This document shows positions 43,501 to 52,100 of a DNA stretch of 64,000 nt, piece by piece (the first letter of the stretch is position 1; every line of letters begins with the position of its first letter). The stretch covers positions 248,001 through 312,000 of the forward strand of contig NZ_FORP01000001.1 in NCBI RefSeq assembly GCF_900114035.1, read 5' to 3'. Source of the stretch: Amycolatopsis sacchari (GTDB lineage: Bacteria; Actinomycetota; Actinomycetes; Mycobacteriales; Pseudonocardiaceae). A model generated the notes under the pieces. It did no database searches. It was not told the DNA's origin and worked only from the letters and a program-made list of their open reading frames with translations. Both the position numbers and the translations under genes were made by a program.

Positions 43501-46500
43501 GCTTTTGACCGTGGACAACGCCGTGCGCCCCGGCTCGGTCTCGCCGAGCGCCTGCCGCAGCGCGCTCACCTCGACCGGATCGCCGAGCCGCGTGCCGGTG
43601 CCGTGCGCCTCCACGTACGCCACTTCACCACCGCTGCGGCCACTGCGCCGCAGCGCGGTGCGGATGACCTCGCGCTGGCCCGCGACCGACGGGGCGCCGT
43701 AGCCGAGTTTCGCGGCACCGTCGTTGTTGATCGCCGAGCCGGTGAGCACCGAGTAGACCGTGTCGCCCTCCTCACGGGCGCGGCTGAGCGGCTTGAGCAC
43801 GACGATCCCGGCGCCGCTCGCCCCGACCGTGCCGGTCGCGTCGTCGCCGAACGACCGGCAGTACCCGTCCTCGGAGAAGATGTGCTGCGGCCGGTACCGG
43901 TAGCCCTCCCACAGCGTCGGATCGACGAGGACACCGCCCGCGAGCACCACGTCCGCGTCGTCCTGCCGCAGCAGCCCGGCGGCGAGGTGCACGGCGACGA
44001 GCGAGCTGGAGCACGCGGACTGCGCGGTGAACGCCGGGCCGGTGAGGCCGAGGTGGTAGGCCGCCTTGGTGGCGAGGAAGTCCTTGTCGTGGTGCAGCGC
44101 GAGCTGGAACGGATCGGGCAGCTGCCCGGGATCGGCTTCGCGCAGCATGGTCTGGAAGTAGGTGTTCTCGCCGCAGCCCGCGACGAGCCCCACCCGGGCC
44201 GTCGACGGGTCGGCGATTCCGGCGTGGGCGAGCGCCTGCACGCAGGTGAGCAGCAGCTGGCGCTGCTGCGGGTCCATCAGCGCGGCGTCGCGTGGGCTGA
44301 TGCCGAAGTGCGCGGGGTCGAAGCCCAGCGGATCGGCGAGCCGGGAGCGGGCGCCGACGAGGCCGTCGGGCGCGTCGAAGTGCTCGATGCCGCTGCCGCC
44401 CGTGCGCACCAGGTCCCAGAACGCGGCCAGGTCCGGGGCGCCGGGCAGCCGGACGGCCATGCCGATCACCGCGACGGGCTCGTCCTGCGGGGCCCGCTGT
44501 GCGCGTTCGGCTTGCAGTGCCGCACCTTCGAGGAACCGGGCCAGTGCGCGGATCGTGACGTGCTCGAACAGGTCCGCGACGGTGAAGTCCAGGCCGAGTT
44601 CGGCGGTGGCGCGCAGCTGGAAGCGCATCAGCGCGAGGCTGGACGCTCCGGCCGCGAAGAACGTCTCGTCCGGTTCGGCGGCGGATCCGGTGACCTCCTG
44701 GAACACCGCGGCGAGGCGGGCTTCCAGCGGGCTGCGCGCGGTGGCCGGTGCCGCGCGGCGCAGGTCCTGTCCGGGCGCGTGCGGTGCCGCGGCCCGGTCC
44801 ACCTTCCCGCTCGGTGTGCGGGGCAACTCCGGCAGGACGCGGAACCGGTCCACGCGCAGGTGGGCGGGCAGTAGCGGCGCGAGGTGCGCGCGCAGCTCGT
44901 CAACGCTCGGCGCCTCGTCACGGACCTGCAGGCAGGCCACGAGCTGGTCTCCGTCTCGGGCGACGACGGCGTTGACGACGCCCGGATGCCGCAGCAGCGC
45001 TGTTTCCAGCTGTCCTGGTTCGACGCGGTAACCGCTGATCTTGAGCTGGTCGTCGGCCCGGCCGGCGAAGTGGAACAGCCCGTCCTCGTCGAGATGGGCG
45101 AGATCGCCGCTGCGGTAGTACGAATCGGCCGTGAACCGGCGCTCGTTGAGCGCGTCGTCGCCGAGGTAACACCGGCGGACGAAAGGACCGCCGATGAGGA
45201 GCTCGCCGACCTGCCCCGGCGGGAGGTTCTCGCCGTCGGCGTCCACCACCCGGAACACGGTGTTGGCGATCGGCCGCCCGATCGCGGGGCGGTCGGGCCA
45301 CCGCGCTGGATCGCCATCGAGGCACAGGCCGCTGACGACGTGCGTCTCGGTCGGGCCGTAGTGGTTGAACAGGCGCGCACCGGGCAGGCCCGCGAACCAG
45401 CGGCGGAGGGCATCGGTGCACACCAGCTGTTCCCCAGCGGTGATCACCTCACGCAGGCGCGACGGGTACCGGCCGAGCCGCACCCCGTGCTCGGCCAGCA
45501 GCTGCAACGCGACGGAGGGCAGGAACAGCCGTTCGACGCCCGCCGATTCCAGCTGCGCCAGCAGTGCGGGCAGGTCCTGCCGCCAGCCGGGGCGCACGAG
45601 GTGCAGGCAGCCGCCGCCACACAGGGTGCCGAAGATCTCCTGGAACGACACGTCGAACGACAGCATCGAGAACTGCTGTGTCACGGCGGGCGCGCCGAGG
45701 CCGCCCTCGGTGGCCTGCCATTGCAGCAGGTTGGCGAGGGTGCGGTCCCAGACCCGCACGCCCTTGGGCACACCGGTCGAGCCGGACGTGAAGAGCGTGT
45801 AGAGCGGGCGGTGGCCCTCGTGTGGCGGGAGCGGGGGTGTTCCAGCCGTGGACAACGAGATCCGGTGGCGCCGGACGCCGGGGTCGAGCGCGTCGAACGC
45901 CGCCTCGTCCTCCTCGCGCAGCAGGACGCACAGCGGTCCGACCTGGTCGAGGACCTCCCGCAGCAGGGCGGGTGGGTACGCCGGGTCGAGGGGCACCGCG
46001 GTGAGGTTGAGCTTGGCCAGTGCCAGCAGCGCCACCACGTGCTCGACCGACGGCGTGCAGAACAACGCCACGTGAGCCTGGTCGTCGTGGGGTAGCGCGG
46101 CCAGTTCCGCGGCCAGCGCGGAGGCGTAGGCGTCGAGGCGGGCGTAGGAGATCGGCTCGCCGTCGTGCACCGCGGGCGCGTCGGGCGTGGCGGCGACCTG
46201 GCGGGCGAAAACCTCGGCGATCGTGGTGTAGGCCAACGGCATCTCCGGGCCGCGCACGTCCTGCCGGTACGGGGCGGCGAGCTGCCTCGGGGTCGCGGTT
46301 CCGGCGAGCGCGTCCAGTGCGCGGGGAAACAGGTCGGCCATCGCGGCGATCTGCGCTTCGCTGAACCGGTCGTCCGCGTACTCCCACAGGCAGTCGAAAC
46401 CGTCGCCGCGGTCCACCACCGACATCGTCACCGCGTACTTCGCCTCGCCCGGTACCGTCCACACAGGACTGACGTCGCAGCCGGGCAGTGTCAGTGCGTC

Positions 46501-49191
46501 GAAATCGGTGTTCTCCAGGACGAACAGGAACTCGGGCGGAGCCGCGACGTCGAGCAGGTCGGCCAGCGCGACGTCCTGCCGGCCGAGCACCGTGCGGCTC
46601 ACCGCCGCCAGCTGCTCCAGCTGCGTGCGCAGGTCCTGCTCCGGATCGACGGACAGCGGCAGCAGCACGGTGTTCGCGAACATGCCCACGCTGTCACCGA
46701 ACTCCCGCACGGGCCGGTTCGTGACGGGCGCGCCGACGCCCAGATCGGTCCGCCCCGTGACGGCGTAGAGGCTCCACGCGAACACCGCCAGCAGCAGCTG
46801 GAACCGGGTCAGGCCCAGCTCGGCGCACAACTCGTCCACGCGCTGGTGGGGGAGTGCCCGGTGCAGCAGCCGGGCGGGCGGGAACGCTCGGGACGGCGGC
46901 ACGGGCTCGCGTTCCCTAACGTCGTGAAAGGCGCGGAGTTCGTCCCGCTGGCGGGTGTAGCCGGACGTGGCGAACCACTGCTGCTGCCAGGGAGCGAAAT
47001 CGAGGGGAGTGTGCGGCGGGTCGGGCAGCGTTTCGCCGGTGTACGCGGCGGACAACTCACGCAGCAGCACGTTCACCGACCAGCCGTCGACGGCGATGTG
47101 ATGCAGGCGCAGCAGCAGGAACCCCCCGTTGTCGTCGGGTAGGAAGCAGGCCGCGAACATCCGCGGCTCGGCGAGGTCGAACGGCTTCGCGAAGAAGGCC
47201 TCGGAGGAAGCGCTTTCCTCCCACGGGTCGTACGGCTCGCCCACCACCTGCCGCAGGCCCTCGGATGTGGCGGTGAAACCGGTGCGCAGGGCGACATGCC
47301 GTTCGACGAGGGTGCGTACTGCCTGCCGGAGTGCCGGGACGTGGACCTCGCCGTCGAGGCGGAACGTGAAGGCCACGTCGTAGGCGCGCGAGCCTCCCTG
47401 CTGGAGCAACCACAGCCGCTGCTGCTCGCTGGTCGCGGGCGCGGACAACGCGGCCGAGGGGGCAGGCACGACAGGGTGTTCCGGCCCGCGGGACCGCGCG
47501 GCGTCGATCGCGGCGGCCAGCCCGGCGAAATCCTCGTCGAGCACGGTGGAGAGCGGGACGTCGCAGCCCCAGCGCCGCTGGATCGCGAACCGCAGCGCCA
47601 GCGCCTTGAGCGAGTCGCCCCCGGCGGCGACCCACCGGTCGGCGAGCCGCGGCGGCACCCCCAGCACCTCCTCGGCGAGATCGAGCACCTCGCGCTGCCA
47701 GTCCGTCGCTTCCTGACCGGCAGCGGCCGGGCGCCAAGGTTCACCGCCGTGGCGCAGCAGGGCGGCTTCGTCGGTCTTCCCGTTGGGAGTGCGGGGAAAG
47801 GTGTCCACCACGTACACGTGGTGCGGGCGCAGGTAGCCGGGCAGCGTCGCCGACACGTGTTCCTCGAACGACTCGAAGGACAACGCTTCCCCGAGCACGA
47901 GGTACGCCAGCAGCTCGAGCGGACCGTCCTCGGCGGCGCGGCGGGTGACGACGTGTGCCTGCCGGATGGCCGGGTGCGCCAGCAGCCGGTGCTCGATCTC
48001 GCCGGGCTCGACGCGGAAGCCCCGCACCTTCACCTGCCGGTCGGTCCGTCCGATGTAGACGATCGCGCCGTCGGGTTCGGCGCGCACCAGGTCGCCGGTC
48101 CGGTACAGCCGATCGCCGCCCCGCCACGGCAGGCGCACGAACTTCGCGGCGGTCTCGTCCGGGAGGTTGCGGTACCCGGCGGCCAGACCGTCGCCCGCGA
48201 GGTACAGCTCGGCCGTCTCCCCGGGTTCGGCGAGGCGGTCCTCACCGGGCGCGACCAGGACCGCTTCCGTGCCGGGCAGCGGGTGCCCGATCGGCACGAC
48301 GTCCCCGGCGAAGTCGCGGGGGATGGCCTGGCAGACGGCGAAAGTGGTGGTCTCCGTCGGGCCGTAGATGTTGTACAGCTTGGTGGTGCTCGTGGAGTTG
48401 TGCCGGTACCAGTGCTGCATCATCCGAGCGCTGAGCTGCTCACCGCCGACGAGAACCTGCCGCGTCGTCGCGAAGCACTCCGGTACCACGGCGGCGACGG
48501 CGTTGAACAACGCGGTGGTCACGAACACGGTGTCCACGCGCTGCCGGACGAGTGCCGCCGCGAACGCCCCGGGGTCCCGCACGGTCGCGGCGTCGAGGAC
48601 GACGCACGTGCCGCCGGTGAGCAGCGGCACCCACACCTCGAAGCTCAGCGCGTCGAATGCGGGGTTGGCCAGGCAGGCGTAGCGTGCGCCGTCCTCGATC
48701 TCGATGTAGCCGGGCCGGGCGAGCCGCAGGATGCCGGCCTCTCGGACCTCGACACCCTTCGGCTGGCCTGTCGTGCCGGAGGTGTAGAAGAGGAACGACA
48801 CGGCGGCGGGCGGTGCGGGCGGCTCCATGACGGGTGGGGCCGCCAGCAGTTCGTCCGCGCTGAGCGCGGGCTCGGTGTCGGACACGAGCACCACGCTGCC
48901 GGAGTCGGCGAGGATGTGCTGTCGCCGGTCCGGCGGGCTGTCGACGTCCAGCGGGACGACCCGCGCACCGAGCCGGAGGATCCCGAGCATCGTGCAGATC
49001 AGCTGCCACGAGCGCGGCAGTGCGACGGCCACCGCCTGCCCCGGCCGGACCCCGGCGTGGAGCAGTCCATTCGCGACGGACGCGGCGGCGTTGTCGAGGG
49101 TCTGGTAGTCCAGCTCGCGGTTGCCGTCGACCACGGCGATCGCGGAGGGCGTGCGCTGGGCCCGTTCGTGCACCGCCTGGGCGATCGCCAT
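40516..49191 (-). CDS. Hybrid NRPS-PKS, A-PCP-C-A-PCP-KS-KR-ACP-TE, no acyltransferase
   Basis: The protein has 2891 residues. Domains: A1 10-485 (FYTSGTTGQPKG; code D-A-F-F-L-G-I-T-F-K, Ile/Val type); PCP1 with GGDS near 527; C 585-985 (HHIAVDG at 697); A2 987-1475 (FTSGSTGVPKG; D1180, V1181, Q1184, F1223, I1250, A1252, H1277, V1285, V1286, K1463, the proline code); PCP2, Ser1518; KS 1572-1995 (Cys1727, His1863, His1901); a linker ending FPPPAFDLADYHF but no AT; KR 2334-2565 (GGTGGIG, Tyr about 2475); ACP, Ser2607; TE 2660-2891 (GWSFG, Ser2742). ATG 49191 has GGAGG at good spacing and overlaps the previous stop by 1 base. Predicted product: Ile/Val-Pro extended by one ketoreduced C2 unit. 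Confidence 0.95.
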   Translation of the reverse strand: MAIAQAVHERAQRTPSAIAVVDGNRELDYQTLDNAAASVANGLLHAGVRPGQAVAVALPRSWQLICTMLGILRLGARVVPLDVDSPPDRRQHILADSGSVVLVSDTEPALSADELLAAPPVMEPPAPPAAVSFLFYTSGTTGQPKGVEVREAGILRLARPGYIEIEDGARYACLANPAFDALSFEVWVPLLTGGTCVVLDAATVRDPGAFAAALVRQRVDTVFVTTALFNAVAAVVPECFATTRQVLVGGEQLSARMMQHWYRHNSTSTTKLYNIYGPTETTTFAVCQAIPRDFAGDVVPIGHPLPGTEAVLVAPGEDRLAEPGETAELYLAGDGLAAGYRNLPDETAAKFVRLPWRGGDRLYRTGDLVRAEPDGAIVYIGRTDRQVKVRGFRVEPGEIEHRLLAHPAIRQAHVVTRRAAEDGPLELLAYLVLGEALSFESFEEHVSATLPGYLRPHHVYVVDTFPRTPNGKTDEAALLRHGGEPWRPAAAGQEATDWQREVLDLAEEVLGVPPRLADRWVAAGGDSLKALALRFAIQRRWGCDVPLSTVLDEDFAGLAAAIDAARSRGPEHPVVPAPSAALSAPATSEQQRLWLLQQGGSRAYDVAFTFRLDGEVHVPALRQAVRTLVERHVALRTGFTATSEGLRQVVGEPYDPWEESASSEAFFAKPFDLAEPRMFAACFLPDDNGGFLLLRLHHIAVDGWSVNVLLRELSAAYTGETLPDPPHTPLDFAPWQQQWFATSGYTRQRDELRAFHDVREREPVPPSRAFPPARLLHRALPHQRVDELCAELGLTRFQLLLAVFAWSLYAVTGRTDLGVGAPVTNRPVREFGDSVGMFANTVLLPLSVDPEQDLRTQLEQLAAVSRTVLGRQDVALADLLDVAAPPEFLFVLENTDFDALTLPGCDVSPVWTVPGEAKYAVTMSVVDRGDGFDCLWEYADDRFSEAQIAAMADLFPRALDALAGTATPRQLAAPYRQDVRGPEMPLAYTTIAEVFARQVAATPDAPAVHDGEPISYARLDAYASALAAELAALPHDDQAHVALFCTPSVEHVVALLALAKLNLTAVPLDPAYPPALLREVLDQVGPLCVLLREEDEAAFDALDPGVRRHRISLSTAGTPPLPPHEGHRPLYTLFTSGSTGVPKGVRVWDRTLANLLQWQATEGGLGAPAVTQQFSMLSFDVSFQEIFGTLCGGGCLHLVRPGWRQDLPALLAQLESAGVERLFLPSVALQLLAEHGVRLGRYPSRLREVITAGEQLVCTDALRRWFAGLPGARLFNHYGPTETHVVSGLCLDGDPARWPDRPAIGRPIANTVFRVVDADGENLPPGQVGELLIGGPFVRRCYLGDDALNERRFTADSYYRSGDLAHLDEDGLFHFAGRADDQLKISGYRVEPGQLETALLRHPGVVNAVVARDGDQLVACLQVRDEAPSVDELRAHLAPLLPAHLRVDRFRVLPELPRTPSGKVDRAAAPHAPGQDLRRAAPATARSPLEARLAAVFQEVTGSAAEPDETFFAAGASSLALMRFQLRATAELGLDFTVADLFEHVTIRALARFLEGAALQAERAQRAPQDEPVAVIGMAVRLPGAPDLAAFWDLVRTGGSGIEHFDAPDGLVGARSRLADPLGFDPAHFGISPRDAALMDPQQRQLLLTCVQALAHAGIADPSTARVGLVAGCGENTYFQTMLREADPGQLPDPFQLALHHDKDFLATKAAYHLGLTGPAFTAQSACSSSLVAVHLAAGLLRQDDADVVLAGGVLVDPTLWEGYRYRPQHIFSEDGYCRSFGDDATGTVGASGAGIVVLKPLSRAREEGDTVYSVLTGSAINNDGAAKLGYGAPSVAGQREVIRTALRRSGRSGGEVAYVEAHGTGTRLGDPVEVSALRQALGETEPGRTALSTVKSQLGHLGAAAGVVGLVRATLAVHHGVLPPTPGFRAPNPRFGADFEPFFVPAEARPWPADRERVAAVSSFGIGGTNAHVVLEAGPATENPRSAPGCLVLSASSETALRTDAARIADHLEAHPDSYPQVLRHLQAGRTIHRWRLASACPDPTSATAWLRSAEPVFVTPQDTIAAENHSPAELADAWLAGHTITWPDGPAPAPWNFPPPAFDLADYHFRPTEGPLRRPESDWLHQPTWTRLRRASTPARSPRTAVLMSANPSPDAFDQHFSRVVRVTPGSGFAQRGPDAFEVDPADPVSLGHLLDALDDAEGLDWLHALPLDGDARWACLDTPAALLRAAAGKPVAGRLRTWWLSWGALPADGEVRNPWPGLLAGIAAVGPQETRIPGHWLDLPDRELGRWAPAIAGLVTGTPPPERAALRQGYWWTETTTQLSTSDTIPVSLDPAAVHLVLGGTGGIGSAIASWLLTHTPGRVLLLARHPRLPVELEQWADRIGLLTADLATGADLATLIGPRLDTVVHAAGTAAGGLLSHRDPATAHQGTAAKLQGVLVVEELIERYQPALAVYCSSMAARFGGLGQLDYAAANGVLDSFAQHRPEEPTERLSIAWDVWRETGMAVDALAGDRRHQAHLAVGLTVEEGQRMFARALSARVPHVLVSTVDLDAARAFYSPATDAPAVEPAEATGDVLARELRSALGVDELDPEVPLTDLGADSLTMLDLVETVKRHFGVDLDLSWLGPEVTLTGLLARISEAAAGAAGTEDVRVEVWQHGTGRDVLCLVHPVGGDIQAYRPLVAALDPRLTVCLIADPALRAPVPPEWPLAERARRYHAALQSRFPDDEWRWQLGGWSFGSWVALGMAAEAEAAGRPVAALHLFDPPAPDAGHALGQYDETELARVFALELGSAEAPAQAYAERLARCCRANLASMATHRLPRLAATPSRLWFATRPTDGLPAVPQRPEPWQDLLTGGCEWHHLDTTHYELLEPPHVRTLAATLGEP

Positions 49192-52100
49192 CACACCTCC
49201 ACCGCGACGGCCGCGAGCCGGGTCAGCTGGTGCGTGATCGCCCCGGCCACGACGGGCAGCCCGGCGCTTTCCAGCAGGTCCCAGTGCCCGCAGCCGACCG
49301 GCACCACCCGCAGCCCGCCGTGTGCGCGCTGCCGCCAGAACGCCTCGCCGGGCGGGGTGTCGTCGGCCGTGGCCTCCACGAACACCAGCGGGGCCGAGGT
49401 CGGTGGCGGCTCGTACGCCCCGGCGGTGAGCCGGTTGTGGTTGTAGATCCGGAAGTAGCGCTCCACCTGGTCGTCCTCGATGCCCGGGTACATGCCGTTG
49501 AAGCGGATCAGCTTGTCCCGGAACTCCGCCATCGACACCGGTTCGGCCTCCGCTCCCTCGCTGGACCGCGTGTCGAGCAGGACCACGCTCACCCGCTCGT
49601 GCCCGGACGACGCGAGCCGCCGCCCCATCTCGTGCGCGACGAGACCGCCGTAGGACAGTCCACTAAGGACGATCGTTTCGTCCGGCCGCGGTCCGACGAG
49701 CCGCAGGTACTCCTCGGCCATGGCTTCGACCGTGGGAAGCGGCGTCTCACCCGGCTCGATGCCGGGTGCCTGGAGACCCAGCACCCCCACCGACGGCGGC
49801 AGCGCGGCGCTCAGGGGCAGGTAGCAGAACGCCGTCCCGCCCGCGGGGTGCACGCACACGACCCGGCTCCGCCCGTCGCCGGGCCGGAACTCGATGAGGC
49901 TGCCGGTCCCACCGGGCGGGACTTCGCGGCGGACCCGGGCGGCGAGTGCTTCGATCGTGCGGTGCAGCAGGATGTCGCGGATCGGCAGCGGGACGCCGAA
50001 CTCCGCGGCCGCCGCGTGGGAGACCTTCACCGCCGAGACCGACGTCCCGCCGAGGTCGAAGAAGTCGTCGGTGATGCCGAACGCCGGATGCCGCAGCACA
50101 CGGGACCAGATGCGGTGCAGGGTCAGTTCGACGTGGTCACGGGGACTGGCGGTGTTGACCCGGGGCGGCACGGCGCCGCGGGCCGCCGTCAGCAGGGCAG
50201 CGCGGTCGAGCTTCCCGTTGGGTGCCAGGGGAAGGCGGGGGAGTTCGACGAAGACCGACGGCAGCATGTAGTCGGGCAGGTGCGCGGTAAGCGCTTCCCG
50301 CCACTGCGCGGCGCTCCGTCCGGTGCCGCCCGCGACACCCGCGACCAGCCGCGCGTCACCGTCTTCGCGGTCGGCGAGCACGGCGGCCTCGCGGACACCG
50401 GGCAGCGCCAGCAACGCGGCCTCGACCTCGCCCGGCTCGATGCGGAAACCCCGCACCTTCAGCTGGTCGTCACGGCGGCCCGCGAACTCGGCGTTGCCGT
50501 CGGACCGCCACCGGGCGAGGTCACCGGTGCGGTACATGCGCTCGCCCGGGACGAACGGGTCGGGCACGAACCGCTCCGCCGTCAGCTCGGGCCTGCCCAG
50601 GTAGCCGCTCGCCAGGCACGCCCCGGCGAGGAACACCTCACCGGTGACGCCGGGCGGCACCGGTCGGAGGTGCTCATCGAGCAGGTAGAGGCGCGTGCCG
50701 GCGAGCGGTCTGCCGATCGGCGCGGGCCGCTCCACGGCATCGAAGCGGGTGCAGGAGGTCGCGTAGACCGTGGCTTCGGTGGGACCGTAGCCGAAGCAGA
50801 TCTCCAGCCCCGGCAGGACTTCCCGCATGCGGGCGAGCGCGGACTCCGGAAGGGACTCCACTCCGGTCAGCACACGGCGCAACGCCAGCCCGGCCAGGCG
50901 CGCGTGCGGGTCCTCGTCGATCCAGCGGACGAACGACGGCGGCAGGAACGCGTGCACCACGCGGGATTCCCGCATCCAGGCCAGCACCTCGGCGGGGTCG
51001 CGCCGGATCTCCTCCGGGACGAGGTGCAGTTCGGCGCCGGTGGTCAGCGGCACCAGCAACTCGTGCACCGACGCGTCGAACCCCGTGCTGGACCACGCCG
51101 AAACCGCTTCGCCCGGCGTGGTGCCGAACCGCTCCGCCCAGTCGTCGAGGAGGTTGAGCACCGCCCGGTGCGGTACCGCCACCCCCTTGGGACGGCCGGT
51201 GGACCCCGACGTGTAGATGACGTAGGCGATCCGTTCCGGGTCGTCGTCCACGGTCGGCGCTATGTCCACAGTGGACGGCGGGTCCGCCAGGTCCGCCGCG
51301 TCCAGCACGAGCGCCGCGTCGGCGGCCATCGCGGCCAGCCGGGCAGGTGGTTGCGCGGGGTCCAGCGGCAGGTACGCGGCCCCCGCCTTGAGCACCCCGA
51401 GCAGCCCCACCAGCAGCTCGGGCGACCGGGCGGCGGGCACTGCGACGACCTGACCAGGCCGCACCCCGCGGTCAAGAAGCGTGTGCGCAAGCCGGTTCGC
51501 CCGCCGGTCCAGTTCGGCGTAACTGAGCCGGGAACCGCCGCTGACGACCGCGGTCCGGTCGCCGTCCTGCCGGGCGTGGGCCTCGAAGCGGGCGACGAGT
51601 CCGCCGGGGCGGGGTTCCGGCGTGGGGCCGGTGCTCCAGGTGGCGAGCAGTTCCCGCCGTTCCGCGTCGTCGAGCAGCTGGATGTCGTCCACGGCTTCCC
51701 GCGCGACCAGCCGGGTGAGCACGCGGAGGTAGTAGCGGACGTACCGTTCGGCGGTCGCGCGGTCGAACAACGCCGTGGCGTAGTCGAGGTAGCCGACCAG
51801 CTGCTCGCCTTCTTCGGCCAGCGCGAGTGTGAGGTCGCACTTGGCGGGCGCTTCGGTCAGGTCCAGCGGCGTCACGTCGAGGCCGGGCACCTCCAGCACG
51901 CCGCGCAACGACGGGATCCAGGCGACCATCGTCTGGTACAGCGGGTTGTACGCGGGGCTGCGTGGTGGGTTGACCAGCTCCACGACACGCTCGAACGGCA
52001 GCCCGGAGTGGTCCAGACCGGCACGCACGGTCGCCCTGGTCCGCGCGAGCAGCCCGGCGGTCGTGGGGGAGCCGGACAGGTCTAGGCGCACCGCGAGGGT

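Noticed and set aside
40050-49446. Long open frames antisense to the NRPS genes
   Set aside because: They are Arg/Gly/Val-rich shadows of strongly coding DNA, with no domain, no ribosome site and wrong third-position composition.
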